A DNA stretch of 64,000 nucleotides. It comes from Odontocerum albicorne (Eukaryota; Arthropoda; Insecta; Trichoptera; Odontoceridae). Shown piece after piece: positions 12,081-23,161 of the stretch. The stretch's first letter is position 1, and the number at the start of each line of letters is the position of its first letter. The stretch is from the NCBI GenBank assembly GCA_949825065.1, contig OX463859.1, positions 19,431,499-19,495,498 of the forward strand, in the 5' to 3' direction. The notes under the pieces were generated by a model, which was not told where the DNA came from, did no database searches, and saw only the letters and a program-made list of their open reading frames with translations. A program made the translations under genes and the position numbers.

Positions 12081-12429
12081 TTAAAAGTCAAAAATACAAA
12101 ATATATCACATCTTTTTTGAGAGTTCGGTAAATAATCCGTACATGACTTTTGACAAAATCTTCCAATTTCACACTCTTACTTTTCGATAAACGTCACATA
12201 AGATCTGACGTATATAATCCTTTCCCACATCAAGAGCTCTTCGAGTACGGAACACCTGAACTGATAACTTCTTTCGGTCAATAATCGTTTCGGTCAATAA
12301 AAGATTTTTTTGTCGTTTGAATTATTATTGTTTAGTTTTTTTGCAGTGTTCAATATTATAACTTTTATTTTAATATCCTTAAACATCATGCAAAAATTAC
12401 ATTATTCTAATCAAATGGTTGATTGCTGG

Positions 12430-12960
12430 AAACAAGTTATTGTATCGTCGTACCGTTGCTGGACCTCGTAGTCGAGGATTTCCTCGCCGTTCCAACGTCT
12501 ATTCAGTTGGAAATGGAAGCTGTGCGGTGGAGTTTTTGTTTCTTTATTTTCTTTCTCCTTTTTTAGTCAGTAAGCCTTTGCTTACCACCAAACTCATCAG
12601 TCACACTGATGGATCCGATGACATACTGACGTGAGACGATGAAAGCACTCATGCATGTTTTTTTTTTGAGAGAATAGATGGTCGAAACCATAGGTATCCT
12701 CAGTGCTTTTTTGGGGCGGAGCGCAGTGGAGCGGCGCTCCACCACCTTTTTTTACGGTATACAAAACGCTTGACAAGAAGTGAGCTCCAGCACCATTTAA
12801 AAAAAAAAAGCACTGGGTATCCTTATACCATCGAATACTAGGCGAAAAAATCCTTTGTCGTTCAAGGAGAGTAGTACAGCGCGAAATTCGAACCGGCGAT
12901 CTACCGTACGGAAGTCAGTGCGTTACCACACGGTCATGTACGAGTTAAGAACAATGTTAA
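12430..12960 (-). mobile_element. tRNA-derived SINE/composite, family S-B
   Basis: Read on the minus strand, the head at about 12960 has an A-box-like TGACCGTGTGGTAACGC and a B-box GCCGGTTCGAATTT. The body includes the complement of GGTATCCTTATACCATCGAA. A distal part CTCGTAGTCGAGGATTTCC (plus strand, about 12463) is shared with the 26.2-kb copy. A poly(T)-bounded internal segment carries a small palindrome GGAGCGGCGCTCC (about 12729). Sister copies are at 26.2-26.5 kb and 39.7-39.9 kb. Confidence 0.72.
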
Positions 12961-12975
12961 ACACCCTTTATTTTG

Positions 12976-13028
12976 TAGATATAGATAACCATTTCACAAG
13001 GTATAACCTGTGACGAAGCAGTCACATT
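12976..13028. repeat. Single monomer of dispersed repeat R-M
   Basis: The sequence ATAGATAACCATTTCACAAG followed by ACCTGTGACGAAGCAGTCAC matches the repeat unit arrayed at 14.2 kb (AATCACTCCACTAG, GTGTGACGAAGTGGTC) and more distantly at 45.2-45.75 kb. Confidence 0.65.
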
Positions 13029-13673
13029 TCTTAAAACAACAAATAGTTATTCAATACCAAGTTGTTTGCCCTCATTCTCTGATAACTGCATGGGATTTGA
13101 TTTCCTAAAGAGAGCAACACATGTTACGTTAAATTACATTTTAAAATTTTAATGCTGCGTTTTGTTTGAATCGAAACAGACGAAACGAGACTATGTGCCG
13201 CTATTGTGCATTATCACGAAGGGAAACAGAGGTGTTTGCATATATCGTTACAAACTCTGTTTGCCACCAAAATGGTGCCTGAAAATGCCCACGGCTCTTG
13301 TTGGCGATTCGGACCGCTATGCCCATAGTCTGTGGGAATTTCACCACGAATTGTATTAAAACGATACATTTACCCTTTTGTTCGCCGAGCTAAATGTTTT
13401 CCATTCTGAACGCAAATGAGGTATTTACTGTGATAAATGTTTTATTTTAAAAGTATTACAAACTTCTAAGTCAGCTAGACACGATGTAATATTTCTGATA
13501 ATTTACTATGATTTTGAACGCTATAAAAGCTGTCAGGTGCGATAGAGTGTAATCACGTAATAATAACTTTACGACTAATTATTTCAACTGTTTTTAATCG
13601 TATTGTCGGTCGATGCGCCCCAAGTTGGATTCCAAGTGGATTGATTTATTATATATTATTACTATAAACTAGA

Positions 13674-13895
13674 ATGTCAGATTCCCGATTGGCGTCCGAA
13701 ATAATCCAATGGTACCCAAGACGCATCAAGAGGCCCAGAAGAAGACCGAAGGTACGCTGGATAGATGAAATCAAAAAGCGTGCCAGCATCACATGGCACC
13801 AACGAGCAAAAAACAAAACTATTTGGAGTCTACTTGAGGAGACCTTCATCCAGCAGTGGATCGACTCTGGTTGATAATGCTGATGATGACAACTA
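13674..13895 (+). mobile_element. LINE C-terminal fragment (RTE-like)
   Basis: A plus-strand frame ends RRRPKVRWIDEIKK, ITWHQRAKNKTIWSLLEE, FIQQWIDSG, stop. This is the typical terminal signature of insect LINEs: a basic GRP..RW.D block, then a W...A.DR..W-like block, then a QQW end. It is followed at once by TGATAATGCTGATGATGAC, a simple tail like those ending RTE-type elements. The frame is open over 66 codons but everything upstream is lost. Confidence 0.8.
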
Positions 13896-13904
13896 TAAAC
13901 TAAC

Positions 13905-14165
13905 TTGATTTTAATTCTCTACATGACATTTTATTTTTTTTTAATCTTAATATTTAAATTCAATGAAGCAGTTAAAATTTACATCCTACTTCAAACTAGA
14001 TAACAATCCTTAAAACGAATTATTTTAATACTAATTATTTAGCACGTACATGTCCACTCGTTCAAGCTTCTTGCATTCCGTCACATTTACTTAGACCTTG
14101 GTCCTTGCTGCTAATACTGTATCGCTGTAGGTGGACTAGTCAGGAACAGACTTTCGAAATCCCCC
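13905..14165 (-). mobile_element. Jockey-like LINE 3' UTR fragment
   Basis: Matches the 3' region of the reverse-transcriptase-bearing copy at 33.3-34.4 kb. Shared landmarks are TGTCCACTCGTTCAAGCTTC, CAGACCTTGGTC-like and GTAGGTGGACTAGTCAGG, with the terminus at CTACATGACATTTTATTTT. No coding part remains. Confidence 0.8.
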
Positions 14166-14200
14166 AGGACAAAAAATATTTAATAATCTTCATTTTTTAT

Positions 14201-14395
14201 TATAGATAATCACTCCACTAGGCAAGGTGTGTGACGAAGTGGTCTCATTCATTTCTTTATATACTCGTAGTTAATCACTCCACTAGACAAGGTGTGTGAC
14301 GAAGTGGTCCCATCCATTTATTTTTTTAATATATATTATAGATAATCATTCCACTAGACATGGTGTGTGATGAAAAGGTCTTATCCATTAATTAC
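14201..14395. repeat. Tandem array of R-M, ~68 bp x 3
   Basis: Units start at about 14201, 14268 and 14337 with ATAATCA(C/T)TCCACTAG and GTGTGTGA(C/T)GAA. Between units 1 and 2 the spacer carries TACTCGTA (14262-14269), where the other unit boundaries have only TATAG. Confidence 0.88.
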
Positions 14396-14439
14396 TTATT
14401 TCATATATTTGTTCAAAATATTAAAACAAAACAAATAAT

Positions 14440-14680
14440 ATGTACAAATGTGAATCGAAGGCGTAGTAAAGGAAGACCAAAAAAAATATGGTTGGATAAA
14501 GTTGATTTTGAAAGAAGAAAACGTAGAAAGTCAGATCAATCGTAGGAATTGTATGAGATGTAAGAATGAAGTAGAGGCAAAGTATGTATTTCGAGGTAGA
14601 AAAATCTGGGGCTCTGTTCTTTCTGACTACCCCTAGGGGAAATGGCATGATGGTATGTTTATATTTATGTACTTATCTGT
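14440..14680 (+). mobile_element. LINE 3'-end fragment (family L-A)
   Basis: The plus-strand frame gives NRRRSKGRPKKIWLDKVDFE (basic GRPKK.WLD block). It continues out of frame to the Y/W-rich end and the terminus CTACCCCTAGGGGAAATGGC followed by TATGTTTATATTTATG. It is 5' truncated. Confidence 0.75.
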
Positions 14681-14989
14681 TATAAATATTAAAATTTCAA
14701 AATTCCTCATAAACAATTACAACTTATATCTCAACAATCATATCAAAATGATGTCCGACAACTCCTCATCACAGGTGAAACATTCGCACTTTGAATTCAT
14801 AATAATAGAACAACAATTTATATAGTGCCGTAGACAGCAGACTCTTCTTAAGGGTATTCAATATCGATAATTGAACCCACTCTTATTGGAAGTTTAAAAA
14901 TATTTAAAAAAAGTTGAATGCATGAGTAGGAAGGCTGCGTCCACCAGATTAGTCCCCTTCCCGTATTTCATATGTTCTTCACTCACAAT

Positions 14990-15420
14990 TTGGAATTGTG
15001 TGTGTAATAACTTCGGTTTTAAGGAAATGTTACGATTTTCGCCACTTCTACGTTAATAAATTTTCTCATATAACTCCCACCGCGATGTATCTGACTTTCT
15101 ACAATTACTTCTTTCACAATATCATTTACTTAATCCAAACATACCTTCTTAACTTTTCCTCTACCACACCTTCTACTCACATTTACACTTTATATTTATA
15201 TTGTTAGTATTTTTTTATTAATTTTTTCTACATGCCCAAACCGACTCCGCATGCTCTTCTTTATCTAATTTAACATTCTTAACTACACATCCACCCCTTA
15301 TCACTTCATTCCGTATTCTGTCATGTATTGTCGCCTCATGTATTATTTTCAGTGCACGCGTTTCTTCGACATTTATTCAGCTCGTTTCAGTATTTTTTTC
15401 ATATCCACGTATCCCTCCCA
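14990..15420 (-). mobile_element. LINE 3'-end fragment (family L-A)
   Basis: Aligns with the 11.6-12.1 kb copy over the segment from CTCATATAACTCCCACC through CCACACCTTCTACTCAC to the CGTATTCTGTCATGTATTG region. The terminal tail is lost or diverged. Confidence 0.65.
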
Positions 15421-15429
15421 TAAATTAAA

Positions 15430-16355
15430 GTCTTAATTAATATACTGTCGTATTGTGGATACTAATAATAATAATAAAAAATAAACGAATATAGGACATA
15501 AGTCGAAAAAGCTTACAATTTAATGTAAGAAAAACAACCCAACCTGTCAATGAAAAATGTTTTAAATTCGAAAGTCATATTATTTTGCAGCTTAAGGCTT
15601 CGATTTTCTTCGTAGCGCTGAAATTAATTTCATTAACCTACTTGTATAATTAAAATATTTCGCCAGCATAGCCCGACGTGAGGTTTAATTTCCGGCAAGC
15701 CTTATTTTTCCATGCCGTTTTTTTGTCTTTTTGCTATAATTATTAGGACTTGTTAAGACGCCAGCTATACAATTTGTTCCTATTAATTAACATCTGCATT
15801 TCCTTTCATACCTCAGCTAAGAAATATGTTTAAAATTTATCCACGTTAGTGTTGAGACAAAAGCTAATAAAAATATGAACAAAACTTAAATTATAAAAAA
15901 GGTTCAGTTGAAAAATATATGAATATTGAACATTGTAACTGAGTAAGATTTTTAAGAAAGCTTCGAAAATAGTTGACAACTTAACGTATCTAAATAGATC
16001 AAATTGATTAGAATTATAAATATGAGGAAACGGCGTACATGTTTCGGAACAACTTTCCTGCAATATCAACTGAAAAACGTTAAATGCTTACCTGATCAGA
16101 AGTTTGATAGTCAAAAAATAATATATCTCTCGTTTTCAGTCTTCAATTTATTGAATAGAATTTTTTTTTTAGCTTAAGTATTTTTTTTTATCATCTAAGC
16201 TGGCGAAGGTACGTATACGGGAGCAAGTCTGATAGTACAAGTGTAAAAGTAATAATTAAATAACACTGGGTAACGCGCAGCTCTCCTGAAATGAACAGTT
16301 TATAGTGCAAATTTTCCTAAAATGTTCTCTATAGTGGGTTTGAATCCCGACATAG
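15430..16355. other. Unassigned AT-rich stretch
   Basis: No gene. A lone GGGTTTGAATCCCGACA at 16337-16353 resembles a tRNA B box and may be the remnant of another SINE head. Everything else is unremarkable. Confidence 0.4.
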
Positions 16356-16357
16356 AT

Positions 16358-16574
16358 ATTGTATTACATTACCCTTTCATTGTGTACAGCATAACATGGT
16401 GGGATTATTGCCATGAGGCAACATCTCTCAACTAACCAGAAGTAAGTTAAAGATGCCTTAAGTGAAAACCAGACTGGAATCTTATTTTTTTTAATCTGGG
16501 CCTCAACGAGAATCGAACCCACAACCTCCGGGCTGGGAGACAAGTATCTTACAATCTAAACCACGGAGGTCGTC
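16358..16574 (-). mobile_element. tRNA-derived SINE, family S-A (near full length)
   Basis: On the minus strand the tRNA-like head has an A box in GACCTCCGTGGTTTAGATTG and a B box in GTGGGTTCGATTCTCG. The body runs through CCAGTCTGGTTTTCACTTAA, CTGGTTAGTTGAGAGATG and GGCAATAATCCCACC to a 3' end with CACAATGAAAGGGTAATG. This is the best S-A copy here and serves as the reference for the others. Confidence 0.85.
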
Positions 16575-16609
16575 CAGACATTGAGAGAATAAATGTATTA
16601 AAAAATACA

Positions 16610-16770
16610 TTCTGAGGATAGGAAGATAGTGGCTGCAGCTATATTATTTTAAGATGTTCCCTCCATCTATACATGTTAAAAAAGAAATATTTGGTAAGAA
16701 AACTGCAGAAAATTCACCAAGGGATGACGAACTACAAAGAAACTTTTATTTGTAGATTTCCCGATAAGTA
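16610..16770. repeat. Dispersed repeat R-D, copy 1
   Basis: GTGGCTGCAGCTA...CATGTTAAAAAA and GATGACGAACTAC recur at 33.05-33.18 kb. The edge GTGGCTGCAGC also resembles, reversed, the 3' part of the SINE at 49.95 kb (GGCCGCGGCCACCAC), so R-D may be a SINE tail variant. Confidence 0.6.
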
Positions 16771-16779
16771 TCACTTACG

Positions 16780-18160
16780 CATTTGGCTTAAGGGGGAGTG
16801 TAATGTTCATGTATAACCATACATTTCTATAAGACCTTTTAAAAAGGCTTGTATTCAAGTGTTTCATAAAACTGCACACGTCACCAACGTGTCTTAAAAA
16901 ATTAAAAGGACAAAGATCGATCCAATTTACATAACACTGGGGAAAATGAACGATCTATAAATAAAAATTAAGATCATTAATTAGTACGCAATAATAATAT
17001 GAATGTTGCTATAAAGAAAAAAATATATTAAAATGACGAAAATAAACTAATATTGACTAAAAATTAAAAAAATAGACTCAAGATATATTAAAATGAATAC
17101 CCAAATAACCTAGTGGGCTGAAGCATATAAATACTCGTATATCATTGTAAGAGGATGATGGATGTAAGGAAAATAACACAATATGTGTCACTTTGGTCAC
17201 ATTTAAAAAATCATTTTTCACTTACCAAAATCTTTATTTAATTAATTTTAAATATGTTTCAGCAGTATTTTTCAAAAACCAAAAATTTAATAAATTTAAT
17301 AGTGTTCATAGATCTTCACAAAAATGTCCTTGAAAAAATATGTTCTTTAAATTTGAATTCTTAAAACTATGTATATCATATGTTAATAGAATTTGTAGAT
17401 AAAACTACTGTGATATTTAAAAAGTATAATTTGGACCAGTGACAACTACCAGTGAACAATTGACAACTACCAGTGAACTCAAAAAAAATTATAATTTTCT
17501 AAAAAAAAATGCAATATTCTTCATATATGTATATTGTATGACAAATATTAACGATACAAATATATCGCCAACCCAAACTAAAAATATGTGTACTATTACT
17601 TATTATTTTACATCAATGAAATTATATAATTGCTAGATAAAGTCTATCCGTAGTTATGTTGATATTGACAAGTCAATATTTGGTTTTCAATTTAATACTT
17701 TGACTAAAATTAACTTTAAAATCAAAAGATTGACATGTGTTTATTTATGTAAAAAAAAATTACGCTACCGTGGAATGGCTCCGCATATTCACACGTTACA
17801 TGTTGACGGAATTTCCGTAGAATTTCACCATCAACATCGCCGGGAGGCCCATACGGTGAACAACAGCCCCGAGCCTATTGGGCTACCAGGCGCCATTTAA
17901 CCTATACTTAGCTGAGCTCCCGGAAAACATTATGGGATGTATGAACTCAACGTAACACTATATTCTAGTGTTGCTATATTAAATAATGGTGCATTTTAGC
18001 TGATAAAACTTTTAACGCTGGTAATTAATTAGGCGAGAATTGTTGATGTAAAGTATATAATGTACACATTATTTAGCTGAAAATTATAAAATATGAAGAT
18101 TAAACTGTTCTTTACAGTATGCATGTTAAATATAATATAAACATATTATAAGTGTGCGAA
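16780..18160. other. AT-rich stretch with a GC-richer block at 17760-17945
   Basis: Mostly featureless. At 17760-17945 base composition changes sharply (GCCGGGAGGCCCATACGG, GAGCCTATTGGGCTACC), within a 66-codon open frame. I do not recognise a protein or element. It could be an old LTR or exon piece. Confidence 0.4.
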
Positions 18161-18169
18161 TAATTTATG

Positions 18170-18380
18170 AAGAAATTTTCAGATAATCACATGGAGAGAA
18201 TGAGATGCGAAAGACTTAAGGAACAAATATATTAAATTGTAGAAGCCAAGCTAGAGCTTTGAAATAGAGTTGGTAGAGTAGAATAAATACGGTAGAAATG
18301 CATGCCGTAGGTAGAATATGCGGTATTAGAATATTTGATGGAATAATAAACGATTGGATGGACAATATGTTATGTAATAA
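18170..18380 (+). mobile_element. LINE coding fragment (probably L-A)
   Basis: A broken plus-strand frame reads VEMHAVGRICGIRIFDGIIN, like the V.M..LR...G....D.I.N segment that precedes the C-terminal GRP block in insect LINEs. It is short and has stops. Confidence 0.5.
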
Positions 18381-18832
18381 ATGTTATAAAAATAATTTAA
18401 CCTAGACAATGATGAAAAAACAAATGAATGTAACACATAATGTGTATCCATAATTGAAAAACTATAAAAAAGGAACTTTTTCAAGGATAAGTAAGGATAT
18501 CAAAGGAAAATAAGAATGAAATGATATTTATAGAAACGTAATTTTTTTTTTCAATTTTTTCTTCAAGATAAATACAGAGGGTTCACATCTAATATAACAG
18601 TAGAAGTTAGGATTATATTTGTTAGTTTAGAAATTGTTATTCTTAATTTTATGAAAAAAATGAAAACGTGAATAAATGTGTTAATTCGATGAAAATTGTC
18701 TTGAAAACCAATAAATATGGGTTCAAGGAGTATTTAAAGAGGTCTACCGAGTGTTTATAGTGATTTTCTAGCCTATGCAACCCAACGGTTGTTGAGTCGT
18801 AAAAATAATTCATTTTTCAATAATCACAATAC

Positions 18833-19471
18833 AGAGGGTCCCAAAAAAATGAAAATACATTTTGAATGCTAATAAATCCAGTATTTACTAAGGTATAAAT
18901 AAGATTTAAACTCCAAACTAGATTTTTTTAAATCATCACAAGTTCTCAATGTAATGGCCGCTCTTGTTCATGCACTGCTTATAACGTAAAATCGCAAACT
19001 TTGCGAATAATTTATTTTGGTATTTGGGCGCTTTTTATTTCAATGGCTGCTCTCAATTGCGTAACTTTTACATTTTTTGTGCCATAAACTTAATATTTGA
19101 TGAGTTTCCATAAAAAAGTTCGTAACTGTGAGATCCGGGGAACGCAAAGGGTATTGAATGCGAACTAAGTCAAATCCATCTGTTCGGTAAATTTTCACTA
19201 AGATAGGCCCAAGAATGCCCCCCAATTAATTACTGAGCTGAATGACGAAATTATTCGCGTTATAACCGCAATTTTGCCAAAATGTCATCGAAAATTTTGA
19301 CAAGAGAGTGGACACATATCAATGGTAATGGTGAGGTGCACCATTTTGTTAGAAATAAAAGATCTCTTCATCCTTAAACTCCTCACAAATACGTGTTACA
19401 ACAAATTCTTGCAGTAAGTGCAAGTTAACAGCGCGGTGTAAACGTGTACATGTATTTTTTTGGACACCCTA
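18833..19471. mobile_element. Mariner-like relic, head-to-head composite
   Basis: The ends are inverted: GGGTCCCAAAAAAAT at 18836 and, reversed at 19454-19469, GGGTGTCCAAAAAAAT. On the minus strand about 19040-19225 reads YPLRSPDLTVTNFFMETH, the C-terminal block of a mariner-type DDE transposase. On the plus strand, starting at about 19235, ELNDEIIRVI and LPKCHRKF follow. In the 25.1-kb relative these two blocks are collinear on one strand. Here they point away from each other, so two 3' halves are joined head to head. It is not functional. Confidence 0.75.
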
Positions 19472-19479
19472 AAGAGCTA

Positions 19480-20330
19480 TTGATGTCGTGTTGGTCTGGA
19501 GAGAGTTCACAAACAGATATCATAAATTCAAGAATATCGGAACAGTCATAAAAATGATTATTTTATACAGTACCAATGAAATCTCTTAATTTTCTTCTGG
19601 CAGACATCGTTATCAAGTTCAAGAGCTTAGTAAAATATTTAGCGTTTGATTATCCACGATGTGAATGCAATTTATGGTATATTCATCCATTAAATCGTCG
19701 CTGGAAGTGACCTTATTATTGACAATATCCGATAAACCATCATTCATAACATTTTTAGGAAAAATTCAAATCGTATGCACTAATAAAAGTTTGAAAATGA
19801 ATGTGTAAAAAACTCAATTCACGGTTGTTTTATTTAAGGTCGATTCAACCATGAACATTTTTAAAAAAATATCATTAAAATTCAGGGTGTTAGTGGATAC
19901 AAACAAAAATTCAGAACACCAACACGAATCATATAATTAACAGTCAAAAATAAGTACACACGTTTTACTTATTTGAAAAAAACCAAGGCTCACAAGGCCC
20001 AGGCCTTATCCCGTACAATAAAAAAATCTTATATCCTTCATTAACGCATTTCAATTGATACGCTTATATTTCAAATATTCTTTCTTCGTTACAGATTTTA
20101 AATAGCTTTAACACAGATTAAAACATTATCTCAAATAATTGTTTAATAATGCCATTACACTATTTCCGATGTTTGTTTTTCTTGAATCTTTGACTTTAGA
20201 TTTATTTTTATATTTTAACATTTTGTGATGGTGTGGTCGATATTGAATTTTGATTGCGCTTGAATTATGCATTTGTTGGTTTTTTTTCAAAATTTAATTC
20301 TCATTATTTTGTTTGAGTCCAACTGTACTT
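19480..20330. other. Unassigned AT-rich stretch
   Basis: No gene or recognised repeat. Frames are closed. Confidence 0.4.
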
Positions 20331-20333
20331 TTA

Positions 20334-20565
20334 ACCAACTTTCGTGCCTTAGTTGGTAAGACGCTTGTCTCCCAACTCGGGAATTAGAGGTTCGTCTCCC
20401 GTTGGAACTCATATTTAAAAAAAAAGATAAGAATTTAGTTTTCCCTTAAGGCATGTAATACCTTTCTGGTTGATCGGAAGAGATTGCCACATAACAATAA
20501 GCCAACCAAGTTGTACTATATACAACGAAAGTGTAATACAATACGTTTCGAAATTATACCGCCTT
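20334..20565 (+). mobile_element. tRNA-derived SINE, family S-A
   Basis: Head GTGCCTTAGTTGGTAAGACG (A box), then GAGGTTCGTCTCCC (B box), then TTAAGGCATGTAATACC, GATCGGAAGAGATTGCCAC and AAGCCAACCAAGTTGTAC. The 3' end is ACAACGAAAGTGTAATACAA. Confidence 0.85.
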
Positions 20566-20639
20566 CATTCTCAAGAAATAGTCTTAAAAAATTACTGAAT
20601 ACGATTAATACTTTTCTTTCCACATTAATGTCATGAAAA

Positions 20640-20972
20640 ACGCTAGGTGTGGTGCGGTACGGGATGCCCGACTTGAGTAGTCCCGTGGTAATAACTGTAA
20701 CGGGGTGCCCGACTTGAGTAGTCCCGTGGTAAGTACATGTACTTGTATTGTTAATTTTTTTCTAAGAATTTTGACGGTGTACTTGCATATTTATATGTTG
20801 TTTAAATTGTTTTATTTTTTTACTGTATATTTTTATTTAGTTTTAAAATAATTGTTCAAAATAAGTATTTTTGGGATATTTGTACTTAATAAAAAATGAA
20901 ATACATACTTCTTATATTTTTTAAATATTGTTGTAAAATTCATAGTACCGTTGATGAATAAATAAATAAATG
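20640..20972 (+). mobile_element. LINE 3' UTR with (AAAT)n tail
   Basis: A 41-bp tandem duplication (GCCCGACTTGAGTAGTCCCG at 20666 and 20707) is followed by a T-rich stretch ending in GATGAATAAATAAATAAAT. A repeated GC-rich block plus an (AAAT)n-type tail is the same architecture as the CR1/L2-like end at 58.3-59.35 kb. No coding part remains. Confidence 0.65.
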
Positions 20973-21340
20973 CCATATAGTATGCTGATTCCTAAAACGG
21001 AAAAGGTTGAACGTGCCCTACAATATAAAGACGTTTGCTGTAATTTTAAGTAAAATTAGGAAACGAATCTTGAAATATAAATACGGATAGAACAAACTCG
21101 CAATGCATTTGTGAATATAAAAGAACTTTTGTACAATAGAGATTTAGATCTGCGAATACGCATGCTTCGTTGTTATATTTACTCCATTGTTCTAAAAATA
21201 TGAACGAGGAGGCTGGATTTGAACAAAAGCATTTTGCAAGAAAAATGAGCCTTTGGAATGCGAACCTATACGTGCACCGCGTATCTATAAAATGGACAGA
21301 GTAAGAAAAGCAGACACGTTGAGTTTTTAAATCTATAGAT

Positions 21341-21549
21341 TTATTGACACCAGTTACCATTTGTTTTATTTATTGACACCAGTTATCATTTGTTTTATTT
21401 ATTGACACCAGTTATCATTTGTTTTATTTATTGACACCAGTTACCATTTGTTTTATTTATTGACACCAGTTGCCATTTGTTTTATTTATTGACACCAGTT
21501 ACCATTTGTTTTATTTATTGACACCAGTTACCATTTGTTTTATTTATTC
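21341..21549. repeat. 30-bp minisatellite x 7
   Basis: Unit TTATTGACACCAGTTACCAT plus TTGTTTTATT, repeated about seven times at exact 30-bp spacing with only one or two variable bases. There are no unique spacers, so it is not a CRISPR. Confidence 0.95.
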
Positions 21550-21837
21550 AGATAAAAAAAGTTTTGGCTTACGATGAAGTTAACGTAATGGTTTAAAATT
21601 ATTTCCGGAGCTTTTGTCGTTTTGAATGCTTAAACGATGGCCGACGTTTCGAAAATGTTAAATCCGTCATCCTCCGAATATTCATATTTTCCCATCACCT
21701 TGATAGCGATAACACCTTCAAAATTTCGACCATTATTAAAACCAACATTTTAAACGCGTGAAAAAAACTTGTGGAAATCTTAAAACATATTTGACTCAGT
21801 GAACTAGCAAATACCTCCACTCAACTTTTCATAATCT

Positions 21838-22395
21838 ATTTTTGTGAAATTCTGAAACCACTAACACGTTACGTAAAAATCGCACCATTTGCGGATGATA
21901 AGGCGATCATCTTGCGTTCAAGTTGCGCCCAGATAGCCGCCTTAAGAATGCAAGAGCAAACCAATCGCCTGAAAAAATGGTACACAAACTGGCGCATTAC
22001 TATTTACCCCACCAAAAGCACAGGCACATTGATAACCACAGAAAATCCTGCATTCCACCGAACATAAGAATATTCAGACAGGATTTTCCATGGACGAACG
22101 TGATGAAATACCTAGGCGTAACATCAGATAAAACCCTGCGTTGGCGCGATAAAAGAGTCAACTTTTCTTCCCGTGTGGTAGCCCCCTTCTACCCGATGCT
22201 GAGTAGAAATATCACTCTCCGTATGTACAGCAAATTGCTGATTTATAAAACAACTATTCGTCTCGTCATGACGTCAACAGCAGCAAATACATACTTTAAA
22301 ATAATGCAAATACTGCAGAATAAGGGCCTCAGACCAAACTGATTCTCTACGTTGCACAGTTTTCGGATTGACTAATCTAGAGGGACAAAATCCTA
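21838..22395 (+). mobile_element. Degenerate LINE reverse transcriptase fragment
   Basis: The plus strand reads APFADDKAIILRSS (FADD catalytic box, 21884 on), RLKKWYTNWRITIYPTKST, then after a frameshift near 22050-22090 NVMKYLGVTSDKTLRWRD and ILQNKGLR. It ends in a broken STLH-like segment. The order FADD, TKS, YLGV.LD, QN..LR is that of Jockey-superfamily RTs. It has several stops and a shift. Confidence 0.85.
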
Positions 22396-22399
22396 AAAA

Positions 22400-23155
22400 T
22401 GAAAATCAATAATTCACATAAAAAAATGCCGTTTTAGTGTGTCAAACAAACCTATTGATAAGATGCAATTGCCAGATTTTTCAAGAAACCCTTATTTTAT
22501 TTTTTATGACGGGACAAAGTGACGCTTTGTGTCGCAGGTATAAAATATATATATATATATATATATATATTAGTTCATTCCTGATTTCCGAAGTTTGTGC
22601 ACGTTAACAGTGTTTTAAAAAGTTATTGGAAATAATTTTCGTGATGGCATCGTGTTCTACAGATATTTATTCATTTATTTATGTCATAATTATATTAATT
22701 TGTTTATGCAATAGTTTATTTTTATAACAATAACAAATTCATGAAATTTCATCCTATGCATTTTATTGAGTTCAAAGTTTACCAAGATGTAAGGTTATGC
22801 GTAAAATGTCACAAAGCTATGAAACTAATTTAAAAAAATAATCGTTTACATTATTTAAATAAAATGTATTACCATTTACTGCGATTTTGTGCAATTTCTT
22901 AAATATAGATATTTTTTGTTATAGGGACCAGACTTACGAGAATTAGTATTTTTCTAAGTATGGCATTCTAACCCTTCGAAACACCGCATTCAGCGTGTTT
23001 ATGATTTTGTAAAAAGGTTTTACAATATTCAAGATGATAAAGAAGCAGAAGCTATAAGATTATTTTTGTTGTAAAAACCGAATGTGAGAAAATTCGTCAA
23101 TAATGGGTACACAAACAAAGACCTTTGAACTTGTTTTTAAAACTCTACTAACTTT
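22400..23155. other. Unassigned stretch with short (TA)n
   Basis: A short (TA)n tract of about 25 bp lies at 22545-22570. The rest is AT-rich without gene signals. 22980-23155 may be a decayed upstream part of the pseudogene that follows. Confidence 0.4.
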
Positions 23156-23161
23156 GGTTGT

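Noticed and set aside
21341..21549. CRISPR-like regular repeat
   Set aside because: The 30-bp units are directly adjacent, with no unique spacers, in a eukaryotic context. It is a minisatellite.
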